Source of the DNA: Isoetes taiwanensis | Taxonomy: Eukaryota; Streptophyta; Lycopodiopsida; Isoetales; Isoetaceae | Assembly (NCBI GenBank): GCA_021234155.1 | Contig: JAJEKV010000286.1 | Span: forward strand, 126,001 to 190,000 | Direction: 5' to 3' | Length of the DNA: 64,000 bases | Shown here: in pieces, positions 23,691-33,680 of the stretch | How the letters are laid out: every line of letters begins with the position of its first letter | Numbering within the stretch: the first letter of the stretch is position 1 | Made by a program: the position numbers and the translations under genes | The notes under the pieces: model-generated | Seen by the model: only the letters and a program-made list of their open reading frames with translations | What the model was told of the DNA's origin: nothing | The model's database searches: none

Positions 23691-25109
23691 ATTGCAGGAA
23701 AGTTTTCGATAGATTTTATACATAGGGCACGTTCGCACGTGCCTTTAGGTTAGAATTCCCTTAAGGTTTTAACATTTTGCCTTCACACCAGTATTTTAAG
23801 TTAGTTTTACGTTAATATTTTTATTTAACGTTCTGTTAACTTTTATAACGTAAAACGTCTAACTTAAAATTGGTTCATTCTAGTTTATGTTAAGTTAGTA
23901 TATTTAACCCAAAGTTAACGGAAAATTAAAATTACACTAAAATTAAAGTGACATTTTAATCTCACTTTAAGTTTAAGAGAGGACGGAAGAACGAAGTTGT
24001 GAAAATGGCGGACATCAGAGGTGAGGTCGCACTTGAATTGGAGCTCTCGTTAGAGCTCGACGCCGTGCCATCATAGGTCGTGGTTGGGGGATAGCTAGAG
24101 CTGGTCGCAGTACATCTGCTTCTTCACAACCTGCACCAGAACAAGACGAGGATGCAGATCCGTTGGAGCAGGTTAGTTTATCTTGAACTTAATTTTATGA
24201 AATGGGGGAGGCTTGGGGATCTCATATATATGCCTTTATGTTTTCTTTGCTTTTCTGATCTCCAAATTCAATCAAATAAAGCAGGATGTTGGTTGAGTTA
24301 GAGGGGCGATGATTAATGTTGTTGTTCAACCAGCTCATTTATAGTTGCTTTGTTGAGATGCACACAACTTGTCCTTATTGTATTTATTTATTTCTGACAT
24401 TTCTTAAAATTGTGAAGGCAATTGGTCTTCAATGGATGCAGAATGTTCTTCCCCTTCTCCATTTCAACTATACCTGATATACAGAAAAGAAAATACAGCC
24501 TGAGATGCTTATCAATTTTATTTTACTTACTAATCTTTCAAACAACCCCGGCAGTGCTCTGGGCTTGTGATATGTTATAAGCATTGCCCAGCGTTGGATA
24601 TGGTATATAAGCATTGCCCAGCTTGCTTATAGTGATATTTGGATTTGATGAACCAAATCATCATGTGTAAGGATCCCTATTTCTTCTTCATCAATGTAAA
24701 CATGCTATTTCAAATATGTTCCATCAACATTGAGTGGTGGAGGCAACTTCACCTCATTTGGGAAGAGGCTCGTGGTACCCTAATAGGACCCTTAATCACA
24801 CGGTTCAGCTCTCAAATAATCACTGGCATGTTGGAGGGCAAAATGTAGTCTTTTTTGCTGTAGTGTAAACTAGACCAAAACTACAATCTCTACTATTACT
24901 TGCCAGAAAAGAAGCAAGACACCATAATCGTTATAACAAATCATGATTACATAGGTTATTGTGGGGCTGTGATTAATTCCACAAAGCCAGAGATAGCCAT
25001 GTTTGCAGGATGGTTTTGGAAAAGCTATAACAAATTCATTGTTATTTCTAATGGAAATGCTAGTGTTACAGTTTAGATGACTAGTGAAAATGCCAGTCTA
25101 ACAAAATAC
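23691..25109 (+). mobile_element. Harbinger-like element, 5' part, copy 3
   Basis: Third unit, with old flank GCAGGAAAGTTTTCG and the element start GGGCACGTTCGCACG at 23725. Unlike the other two it is followed by new sequence (TTATTAAAAAAATTGCACG), which is likely the true continuation of the ancestral locus. No matching right-hand terminal repeat is visible in the next kilobase, so the original element appears truncated. Confidence 0.45.
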
Positions 25110-25393
25110 TTATTAAAAAAATTGCACGAACAAATCCTTAAAATGGATCTAGGCAGTTGCATCCTCATTCCAGCATTTGATATGTTCACTAGCTAGATAG
25201 GAGGATCTGAAGTCTCGTATGGCAATTCATAATGTCCTGTTCATGGTTTCCAGTTCCAGCATTATAACTTATGCTTCAACATCATGCGGTTTGTTGCATA
25301 TTATGTCACAACACAAGTGATCCAGCAGAATTGAAAAGAGAAAAGGAATAGGGTTTAAAGTCTAGTGCAAAGGAGAAGACCATACAAGTGTCT

Positions 25394-25594
25394 TTAGTTA
25401 TCTTTTTCTAATTGGACATTCTTTTGACGCAATTCTTCTAGCTCTGCAATCACCTCCACAATATTTAGCTCTGTCGAAGGAAGACCCCTTTGTTCCGGTG
25501 GGTGAGCTTCTGCATTTACACTTTGGTCAGATGTAAAACATCCATTCAGAGGCTGTAGACAATCATTTGAAGACGTTTGAAAATCAGTATGCAC
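25394..25594 (-). pseudogene. coiled-coil C-terminal exon fragment
   Basis: A minus-strand frame ends with VIAELEELRQKNVQLEKDN and a natural stop, a leucine-heptad tail. It resembles the exon ends at 10872-11077 and 11991-12199 (EAELEKDNRNIQQA), so it is probably the terminal exon of the same host family. The preceding part is polar and of low complexity. The owner gene is not present. Confidence 0.4.
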
Positions 25595-25622
25595 TTGGAG
25601 ATGTTCTGCATGACTACTTATG

Positions 25623-25740
25623 TCAAGCCTTCATTAGCTTCCAATCGCCTTCTGTGATGCATCCCTGGTATCCGCTCCACGCATCATCACAATATGTTTT
25701 CAGATTATTGGTCACCGATGTTGCAGCAGCATGATCAGAC
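25623..25740 (-). pseudogene. fragment of the membrane-protein gene
   Basis: About 115 bases on minus encode VTNNLKTYCDDAWSGYQG followed by CITEGDWKLMKA, matching the penultimate part of the protein at 7836-9716. The fragment is cut on the upstream side at about 25741, where a sequence starting TATAGAACGGCCGTTCTAT takes over. On the other side it abuts the coiled-coil exon fragment. This is a fourth locus carrying pieces of the same gene. Confidence 0.75.
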
Positions 25741-25905
25741 TTCGTATAGAACGGCCGTTCTATCAAAATTATATAAAGAACACGTTCTATTCTACCAAGC
25801 GTTCTCAACTTGAATGTTGAACGCACGAACTACAGAAATTCACTATGTTGGCAAGAACGACCGTTTGAAACGGCGGCGTTCTATGCCAAGCTCCACTGAA
25901 ATATA
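25741..25905. repeat. cluster of GAACG/CGTTC self-complementary words
   Basis: Starting with AGAACGGCCGTTCT, the words GAACG and CGTTC alternate about ten times in 165 bases. The cluster begins exactly where the membrane-gene fragment is broken. That is the arrangement expected of the subterminal region of a DNA transposon, but I cannot place the opposite end. Confidence 0.4.
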
Positions 25906-26283
25906 TAAACAATTAGAATTAGAACGAAGAAAAAGGGAGGAAAATCCTCCGCCATCAGATTTCTAGCAGCCCAAAAGCCCAAAAGCACCATAGACCTCAG
26001 ACATAGAGCTTTTCGGCATTTCGTTGACTGATTTGGATGAGCTAAAACAACCAAAACCTTGAAACTGGAATAGCTGTTCTTTTCTTTGTGGATTGCTTCT
26101 GTACTTTGGAGGAATGGGATCATACAGTACCACAGCATGGAGAAGAGGTCTTGAAATTTTTTTAATCTTAACAGGGCCTCCTAATTCTTACAGGGAGCAG
26201 AGGGTCTTCGATTCCATGATTGTTCATCAAATTATTTGGTGATATTTCAGGAATTTTCAAGTTAGTATGACTATTTTGAACAC

Positions 26284-26592
26284 TACAAGGGGTAATGGGG
26301 GTTTGTAACGGATTGATTTCTAACGCATATTAATTTGTAACGCAATTTTAGATTTATCACACGTGATAGAAAACATTGTATTTTGTAGCAGGTGGCAAGC
26401 CTTGTATACTTGTAACGTGCTACTAAAATTTGTATAGACTTGTTTGTAACGTGTGGCAAATAGTAAATTGTGTAACGAGTTACAACTTAAGTCTGTAACG
26501 TGTGACAAGCATTAAAGTTTGTAACGCATTACAAGTCTCATTTGTAACGTTTGACAAATATTACTATTTTGTAACACGTTACAAAAATTTTT
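26284..26592. repeat. cluster of TTTGTAACG / CGTTACAAA palindromic words
   Basis: About ten copies of TTTGTAACGN and its complement alternate here, several as near-palindromes such as TGTAACGCATTACAA and TGTAACACGTTACAA. Spacing is irregular (20-40 bases). Such arrays are typical transposase-binding subterminal repeats of hAT, CACTA or Mutator elements; no transposase or second end was identified. A short plus frame starting ATGGATGATG at 26692 follows. Confidence 0.5.
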
Positions 26593-27170
26593 AGTAAATA
26601 TAGCCGTTGGAAACTTGCTATTTGAGTTCTTCTAGGCGCCCATTTGAGTTCTTCTAGGCGCTTGAGGCATTGACCTTCCCTTTTAGGCGCCATGGATGAT
26701 GTATTTGCAGATTTGCCTGCAACCACTAGGAGAAGAAGATTGAAAGAGCTTGTTGACGCAGGTATGCTAGATCCTAGTACAATATCACGAGCTCCTAGAG
26801 GACATTGTGCTGATGAGTTTGAAGTATGTTGTGTGTGCATCTCTCCATTCAATCGCATTCTCTCTCTAGCGCCTTTTGATCTGGGATCGGCTTGAAAAAA
26901 GTCAGAGCAACAGTTATACGGACGTGTATTTATACGACATACAAATACAATGGCGCAATCTTCGCCGAAAATCCGGGAGCCAGGCTCAGGTTAGTCTCTC
27001 TCTTGTTTCGATTCTTATCATTTTAGACTAGCATAGGCTACTATAATGGTGCAAACGCGCCATTTCTATATCATGGAGTGCCTGATCAAGCCGTGCCCCT
27101 TCCGTATAGAAATAGCGCGACTGTGGTATTTAGGAGGTTTAGCTTAAGTAGCCGCACCTGCGCCATTTCG

Positions 27171-27290
27171 AGGATGCCTACGAGTCTCCATCTGGTCTTA
27201 ATGAGGTGCATGAGCAGAAAATCGCGCAGGTGCGCCATTTCCTGCTCATGCACCTCATTAAGACCAGAGGGAAACCCATAGGCATGATGG
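27171..27290. repeat. PPR-derived inverted repeat (hairpin)
   Basis: A perfect 27-base inverted repeat (27191-27217 against 27242-27268) surrounds a 24-base spacer that is itself partly complementary (GAAAATCGCGC with GCGCCATTTC). Outside the perfect part, pairing continues for about 20 bases with some mismatches (ATGCCTACGAGTC against ATGCCTATGGGTT). The right arm is in-frame coding sequence of the adjacent PPR fragment (HLIKTRGKPIGMMD). The hairpin therefore arose by inverted duplication of PPR coding sequence. It could fold into a roughly 120-base precursor. Transcription and processing are unknown. Confidence 0.75.
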
Positions 27291-27535
27291 ATATTCTAGG
27301 GCATGCTGGTTGTTTCAAGGAAGTATTAAGTTTAATTAAGGGCAGTACACAAAGAGATATATTTCTATGGATAACCCTACTTACTGCTTGCAGAATGCAT
27401 TATAATTTTGAGCTTGGAAGGCGATGCTTTAATGTACTTGTGGATTTGGATCCCTCTCGTATTGCTGGATATCTGATCATGGCAAATATGTATGCAATTG
27501 TCTACATCATGAATGTTGTTTTACTTGCAGGTTTT
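27206..27535 (+). pseudogene. PPR C-terminal (E-domain) fragment
   Basis: The frame encodes MMDILGHAGCFKEVLSLI, ITLLTACRMHYNFELGRR and VDLDPSRIAGYLIMANMYA, the standard last PPR motif and E region of PLS-type PPR proteins. It then ends in ATGTTGTTTTACTTGCAG, which looks like a 3' splice acceptor. Upstream repeats and the DYW part are missing. Together with 1988-3046 it shows that PPR fragments have been scattered by repeats at this locus. This particular fragment donated the sequence to the adjacent hairpin. Confidence 0.75.
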
Positions 27536-27654
27536 TCTCCTCTTCCCTCTTATATTATTAATATAGGTCTTGCAACAACTAAGATTAATTTTACTCATAA
27601 TTTGTTACTGCCAAGGCTAGTTTCACATGTTTCAAATTGGAAGCTTGACTAGTG

Positions 27655-28726
27655 TTGCAATAAATATTGGCAATATGTCCCCGTTTTCTAAGAGCAGGTA
27701 GATTTTATTACTAGGCATTTGAGATGCAGTCCACAACCTTTAGATAACCAATGTATTTTCTCCTAAAAGTTATTGAGTTATTGTTAGGCTTTGATGCCAT
27801 TGTAACACTATCCCATACTTTACAGTTCGGTCTGCAATGTATAAGCAAGTGCCCTCCATCCTCAACATATTCAATAGAATGAGACTATTGTCGATGTGAT
27901 GGATGATATCAGAGGTGTCAGGGTCTAGCCCTCATTGTCTACGAAAAATGCAACAGAATGAATTACATTAATAAACTAATGAATACATCAATGAAACAAG
28001 ATACATATCAATAATTATTACATCCTCCCAACATCAAGCATAATGCCATGGAACTACTCCAAGCTCAAAGATTTGACCATCTCCAGCGGCATCGTTGCAA
28101 AATGTTTGTTAATCAGCGAGGCTCGACATCCTAAGGCAATGGTTTGCATTGTTGCATGCCATACACCCCTTCCCCCATTCCCTCGGGGTCAAAATAGGAG
28201 CATTAACTCAACCTTTATGCGCACAAAGAATTTCGAGGTCTTAATGCATACTCACACGCATTGTAGATTATAAGATGTGTGATAAAATTAATGTGACTTT
28301 CATATTGTGAATATTGTAACGTAAATTTTCCAAAACGCCCATCATCTATATTCAAAATGTGAAAAAATACGAAAGGAAGATTTTATGTATGGGGTGTTTT
28401 TCTTATGTATATTTTCAAGCAAAGTTAACCCTTGAATGCAACAATCAACATTGTCTTTCATTCAAATATAAACACATGAAATGCTTACCAAAGGTGGGCA
28501 ATTACCTTTAAATACAAGCACGTAAAATAACCATGAAAAGTGGGCAATTACCTAGTCTGAGATTTTAGAGGCCCTGCAAAAAAGTTTCAACAAAAACCCA
28601 ATTTAACTTTCCAAAATTTTAAGAGATGCAAATCTTTTTATTCCTTCACATTGTATGCGTCTCTCACATTCCAGCAACATTTTCATCTATGTAGGCTACA
28701 GATGTTGCTCACTATCCCAAAAAGAA
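27655..28726. other. no gene seen
   Basis: AT-rich intergenic sequence. The only frame of note (28043-28273 plus, 76 codons) has no motif and no copy elsewhere in the window. No terminal repeats or structured elements were recognised. Confidence 0.45.
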
Positions 28727-29582
28727 TCCTTCTTGGTTTCCGATACTACCTGGTTAACGCTTCTACTAATAGAAGTACAGCTTGTCCACATACAATGTTC
28801 TTTGCAATTTTATGCATCGTCCTCCTTTTCACACCTTCATCAAATGTAATCAACTATGCCGCTACAGAACTGTTCTAGGTTTAATTGAATGCAACATCTT
28901 TGCTTGTTCCAATGATTATGATCGACGAAGTCTTTTAGCGCATTTTTTATTGGGATTGATCTTTTATTTTCATTACATATTCCAAAACATCTAAATTCGA
29001 ATTATCGTAGTTTACCTTCATCATGCCTACATCTCTTCTTTTTCTCCCCACCCTTTGCCCCAAGCCTGCCTTACTGCTAGTTTATGCTTGATTTGGAAAG
29101 GTGGAGCGATCCTATACCATTACTCCACCATTTACGAACCATGCAAATATTGGCCATCATCGTGATTGAACCCACTAAAAATGAAAAAAAAAAAATGCAT
29201 GAAAAATGATGTGTATTTATAGTGGTTCAAACATGACACTGAATAAGTCATGGATATGCCCATGGATATGCCGTGAATATCCAACGGTTCAATCAAGAAT
29301 GTGGCCAAGATATACGGTGCTTTCAACATTTAGAACAAGTTGTTGGAAGTAGATAATTCATAACAAGCTTTAATACATAGATGCAATATATGAATTGAAG
29401 ACAATCTTCAGCAGATACATTTTTTGTCTAATGCTCTTAATGTTGGGCTACAGTATCCTTTTGAAATTTCTTTGGGCCAGTCTAGGGTCCAGGGAGAGTG
29501 AATGTAGAAATGACCCAAATCCAACACCAACTGATACAGTAAGCTTGTTAATATGAGATTTGAATTAGCCTAAGGGGAAAAG
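28727..29582. repeat. uninterrupted copy of segments 656-862 plus 7227-7850
   Basis: This block joins without a gap the two segments that are 6.4 kb apart at the left end of the window, with the junction at about 28945 (GCGCATTTTTTATTGGGATT). It continues toward a third membrane-gene copy at 31313, but is broken at 29583 by a palindrome-rich element. It is the key empty site for interpreting 863-7226. Confidence 0.8.
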
Positions 29583-31310
29583 TCCGCCCACTTTATTGGC
29601 TCCCGAAATTGAGTCAACATGCCAAGCGGGTTCGCCCAGGCGAACCCCAGAAATTCGCCCAGGCGAACCCGCCGTATTCGCCTAGGCGAACCCGCAGGGG
29701 ACGTGGCATGACGGTTCGCGGGCGCAATCGCCTGCGTGGCATTGCTGCGGGTTCGCTTGGGCGAACCCAAACCGCGGTTAAGTGTCAGGTGGCAGTCAAC
29801 TGAGGCGGTTTCACATGTCAGACGTCAGAGATGTCAGGGCCCCGCCGGGTTCGCTTGGGCGAACCCACTTGCATGGCGGGGGGGCAGGTCGATGACGCGG
29901 CGGCGGGCGGCGGTACGGCGTAGGAGGAACCCCAGGTCAGATCCTGTCGGGTACTGGATGTCGATGGCAGGTCGGTGGCAGGTCGGTTTAAGGGATATAT
30001 CACGAAGGAGAGACGATAACCGACCCCTGTTTTAATTCAAAGAACAAAGAGCAAAATAGTGGCACTAACATTTTCGTTTAGAATCGCTGCTACTGCTTCC
30101 AGTGGATGATGCTTTAGGCTATACAAAATCCACAAACTATAAATCGGGAGCATGCGGATGCTGCTGTGTTAATGGGCAAACTCGCTATGCTTGATGATGC
30201 AGGGTTTTACCTATAATAACCTCTGCCAGATCCTCCAGCAGACAGAATTGCTTTTGGAGAGCAATACCAAGAGAGCACAGAACAGATCATCTGTAGTTCC
30301 TCCTAGTATATGAATGATAATTTGGATCTGGCAACAAAAATTGATGCAAACCGGAGGCATTTGTGGGCAACACAATTGGGCAAACTGATATTAGCTGCAT
30401 CATCACAGCCCGTGCTTTAGATCCATTAACAGGCCAAAAAATCTCAATCCTGAAAACAAAAAATTGCTCATTACTTTGCCCATTTAATACCGGCAAGACT
30501 TCAGGGACTATTTTGGGGCATTTTTCTGCCAGATAATCCATTTCTTGTGCTCAGATTCAAAATTGGATGCATTTTATCTTGCTGGATCATTACATCTACC
30601 ATCAAATTGGGCACATCGGAGTTAGATTTGAGTCTGAATTCATCGATCACTCGTCGATTGGGCACTTTTGGCATGTTGGGTTCCTAGATCCGAGGTTAAA
30701 CCTGTAATTCTGTGGTCTTTAGAGCCAGATTTGGGTCTGAATTCATCGATTATAGGGTTGAGTTTTTAAATGCGAGCTTGAACTCTGCTATTGGAAGGAT
30801 GAAGGCAGAAGAAATTAGCTTTAGCAGGTCAATGCATTGGCATCGCCAAGCCAGCTTCAAGAAATTTGAGCCTCAAGAAATTCGCTGCCCTTGCCAAGCC
30901 AGCTTCGACTCTAAGAATTTTAACATCTCTCCAAAACCCGAGCTTCATTATTACGCCTCATTAATATGGCGCCGACCAAGTGTTGCCCCCCGCCGGTGGG
31001 TTCGCTTGGACGAACCCGGCAGGGGGGTATTAAATGCTCGCTGACATCCGGCACGACCTGGCCTGTGGGCCCCTGCCAGTGGGTTCGCTTGGGCAGGGCA
31101 GCCCAGCACTGACATCGCACGCACGGCCAACCCCGGGTTTGGGTTCGCGTGGGCGAACCCGGTAGGTATTGCCACGCAGACGCCACGTCAGGAGTGCAGG
31201 TTCGCTTGGGCGAATCACACGGGTTCGCCTGGGCGAATTTTCGGGGTTGGCTTGGGCGAACCCGGTTGGCTCCTGGAGTTAATTTCGGGAGCCGATCAAA
31301 GCACCGGAAA
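29583..31310. mobile_element. 1.7-kb TIR element with GC-rich palindromic subterminal arrays
   Basis: The ends carry GGCTCCCGAAATT near 29597 and its complement AATTTCGGGAGCC near 31280, with outer parts ACTTTATT and GCTTTGATC also related. The flanks GGAAAAGTC and GGAAAAAGTC fit an 8-10 bp target duplication; the empty form GGGGAAGAGTCTACG is at 7838-7855. About twelve copies of GGGTTCGCYTRGGCGAACCC or close variants lie in two blocks, 29628-29866 and 30998-31264. The interior (30036-30960) has ordinary base composition and only short unrecognised frames. Element size and duplication length fit a non-autonomous Mutator-like or hAT element, possibly with captured DNA. Confidence 0.7.
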
Positions 31311-31312
31311 AA

Positions 31313-32280
31313 GTCTACGATAAAGTCACACTCACAATTGTGGGCATCTCTTCTCTCATCAATCCAATCGTATAATGGGCCACCAGCAAGCGTGTTACAC
31401 CTAGGATTGTCCAAATCCCTTCTAAGGGGCCGATCTAACCAAAGGAACAACATCCACGTTAGAATTTGAAACGAAAAAAGGGGAATTGTTGTGGGCTTGT
31501 TTGAATACAACGAGGAAGCAATGAGGGAGGCAGGAAATGATGAAGAGGTAGTGTCCGCGTTGGGCCCTGCGCTTGCTCTGGTGGAAAAATTCTATATCCA
31601 GCAAGTATTTAGAGAAAAGTATGATCGTGCTGCTGCAACAGCGGTGAACAATAAGCTGAAAATATATTGCGATGATGCGTGGAGCGGATATCAGAGAAGC
31701 CAACGGACATGCATCACAGAAGGCTATCTAATGATGCAACTGCCCATCTGCCATCTGTCTATCTCCATCTGCCTTGCCCATGCTTTCAAGTCTGTTTTGC
31801 TCTTGGTTATGATGCAACTGTTACTGCCATTGTGGCACATGCACAATTTCCTTGTATTAAGTGCAAGTTCAGCTCTTAAAATGGCTCTCTTTGTTCTCAA
31901 TATATCCCTCACAGACAGAATTGCAACAAAGTTACACAAGCTAGGCCAGCATCTGGCCCAAAGTGATGATATAAGCGTGCTCACACATATCAACTTGAGA
32001 CAAAATGCAAGCAAAAGAAGGCAACCAAGCGCTAGAGCCCGAGCTAAGGAGGAAATAATGGCATGAAATCCAAGTTCAATGCCCTCCAATACCGTTAGAT
32101 CTATGTTCCAGGATAAAAATTTTGTTTGGCTAACTGGAAGACCTTTTGAGAATAGAGTACCTATAAAGCCGCGCATATTTTGGAACCATGAATACTGTAA
32201 GATGAGGCCCGGCAACTGCTTTATGTCGGACTTGAGATTCTGCTGTCCTGTGTCCAGCCGGACCAGCAACCCTGGCAAAC
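31313..32280 (-). pseudogene. third membrane-gene copy, C-terminal half, with internal inversion
   Basis: From the 3' end, minus-strand sequence encodes MLFLWLDRPLRRDL and LYDWIDERRDAHNCECDF (31313-31468). Then a block of about 256 bases (31469-31724) carries the preceding protein segment (EEAMREAGNDEE to YCDDAWSGYQ) on the plus strand. The minus strand resumes at 31725-32280 with LVRLDTGQQNLKSDIKQL through KTDLKAWARQMEIDR. Order and content match the intact gene except for the flipped block, and about 25 bases are lost at one joint. The copy is cut at 32280; its N-terminal half lies at 40961-41850. Confidence 0.85.
31469..31724 (+). other. inverted block inside the third membrane-gene copy
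   Basis: Starting at CGAAAAAAGGGGAATT and ending at GCATCACAGAAGGC, this block is the reverse complement of the corresponding part of 7836-9716 (about 8020-8262). It keeps an open plus-strand frame, so the inversion is recent relative to sequence decay. The joints show only a few bases of overlap. Confidence 0.85.
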
Positions 32281-32344
32281 ATTTATGTCATATCTGCTTA
32301 ATCAAAAATTTGATGTAACCGGTAGTAACCTGTAACCCTTAGCA

Positions 32345-33397
32345 GGTGCGGAATTGTCTTCCCCCTTTCCATTCCGTGATGTATTGGTATGCCACGTGGC
32401 GACATATAAGTCATCTTCCGACAAAAAAATCGACCCAATTTCCATGTTGTATACTGGAAAGTACTTTATGGATCTCTATGTGTTGGGATCATGCTTTTTC
32501 TAGCGATCAGCTGATCGTGGGATTTGAACCCAGCAAACCAAGAAACCAAAATTTATTGCAAGAAGCTTAAATATTTTCAAGCTATGGCGACAGACCGTTG
32601 CATTTCTACTAAAATGGAGCAAACAGGGTGAGGCTGATGCAAAACAGAGCATATAAACAGAGTAAACAAAAATCTGGTGAGGCGAGGAGCACAGTAATAT
32701 ACCTAGGCGGCTTTTATGCTCCATATTAGTACCTTTGCCCTGTTTCTTTTGCATTGCTTTGCGTAGATAAGAAGCAAGAAGACAAAACATAGTAAGAGCA
32801 CAAAAAAAGGACAGTTCTGAAGCTTGTATGCTGGAGTAGAAGGAAGAAGGGCAGTGCCAGACTATCAGGAGTAAAAAGAAAGGCCAGTGCCAGAGTATGC
32901 CGGAAGAACACGAACAAAAGAACTCTGAAGGGCTTTTTCTGCTCTTCTGCTCCATCATCTGCAGGTTTCAACCCTGCAAGAAACAAAATCAAAAGATGAA
33001 AAAAGCACGCCATAGCTGACCTTGCGCCGCCGATTCTCACCGCCATAAGCAAAAATGGTTCCAAAGGGCGCTGCCAAGCACCATTTCTGAGTGTCATAGC
33101 CGCACCATAGCCGCCAAGAAACATCGCCGCAGCTCCGTCAGGAGGAAAAATGAACCGTAGAAAAAAAAAATCTCCCAATTTCCATGTTGTGGTGGCATGC
33201 CACGTGGTCGCAGTTTCCGGTGGGACCGGTGACCTGCTCCCGGCTCCGCCAGTCGCGGGACCCCACCGGTCCACACCGGAAACTGCTCCCACCTGCCATG
33301 CCACCATACAAAATGGAAATAGGGTCGTCATTATTCTCTGGCGACCACTCTTATGACGACACGTGGCGCAGCCAAAAATACGGAATGGAAGTAGGGT
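32345..33397. mobile_element. possible TIR element with GCCACGTGGCG-type ends
   Basis: The left part (TTTCCATTCCGT, then GCCACGTGGCG near 32397) is matched in reverse at the right (GACACGTGGCGCAG near 33360 and ACGGAATGGAAGTAGGG ending at 33397). A second inverted pair carries CCAATTTCCATGTTGT (32439 and 33177). A related sequence recurs at 40880-40955. Within lies a GC-rich region with several CCGGTG words. No transposase is visible. The layering of several related pieces makes the outer boundaries uncertain. Confidence 0.35.
32450..32512 (+). other. 63-base inverted scrap of the membrane-protein gene
   Basis: The string TATACTGGAAAGTACTTTAT through TTCTAGCGATCAG is the reverse complement of 8806-8866 with few changes. 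It is exactly the gene segment missing between the two halves of the third copy (which end at 32280 and restart at 40961). The break at this point was therefore accompanied by an inversion of the intervening piece. Confidence 0.75.
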
Positions 33398-33588
33398 TTA
33401 CTAGCCACGGCCACATGACATTTTTTTAAGCACCCCCGCCCCCTTTTTCCAAATTTTAGGGGGTGGAGGCCCCCCATTTCAACGCGGAGGTCACTTTTCG
33501 GTACCCCATTTTTTACCCCCTTTCTTAACAATTTCCCCTTTTCTTAACAATTTTCTTTAACAACCAGTTACGTAATGCCGGAATGCCA

Positions 33589-33680
33589 GTCGGAGCTGTA
33601 ATGCCGGAATGCCAGTCAGAGCTGAATGCCAGTCGGAGCTGAATGCCAGTAGGAGCTGAAGCCAGTCGGAGCTGAATGCT
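33589..33680. repeat. 17-base minisatellite
   Basis: About five or six units of GAATGCCAGTCGGAGCT lie in tandem, with some units extended by a GTAATGCCG prefix. It sits in the left subterminal region of the Harbinger element. A related, looser repeat (GATGAAGGCC) follows to about 33735. Confidence 0.75.

Larger units (their letters stand above)
16045..25109 (+). repeat. three direct tandem repeats of about 3.02 kb
   Basis: Units start at 16045, 19065 and 22091 (ATTGTGTGGCCCATCG) and the third ends at 25109. Each unit joins the 3' part of the hAT element (about 1.6 kb), 34 bases of old flank, and about 1.38 kb of a Harbinger-like element. The internal junctions are identical (AAAATAC then ATTGTG), whereas the third unit runs on into different sequence (TTATTAAAA). 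That pattern indicates one breakpoint with TAC microhomology, amplified by unequal crossing-over or replication slippage, not three independent insertions. The units are very similar over long stretches. Confidence 0.9.

Noticed and set aside
29581-31300. The palindrome array as a CRISPR
   Set aside because: The window is plant nuclear DNA, spacing is irregular, spacers are not uniform, there are no cas genes, and the arrays sit at the ends of a TIR element.
30918-31510. A 196-codon minus frame crossing the palindrome-rich element
   Set aside because: It is a chance fusion of the membrane-gene C-terminus with GC-rich repeat sequence of the inserted element.
32510-32545. TGGGATTTGAACCCAGCA, resembling a reversed tRNA T-arm
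   Set aside because: No acceptor stem, D-arm or anticodon arm can be placed next to it; a chance match or a SINE trace at most.
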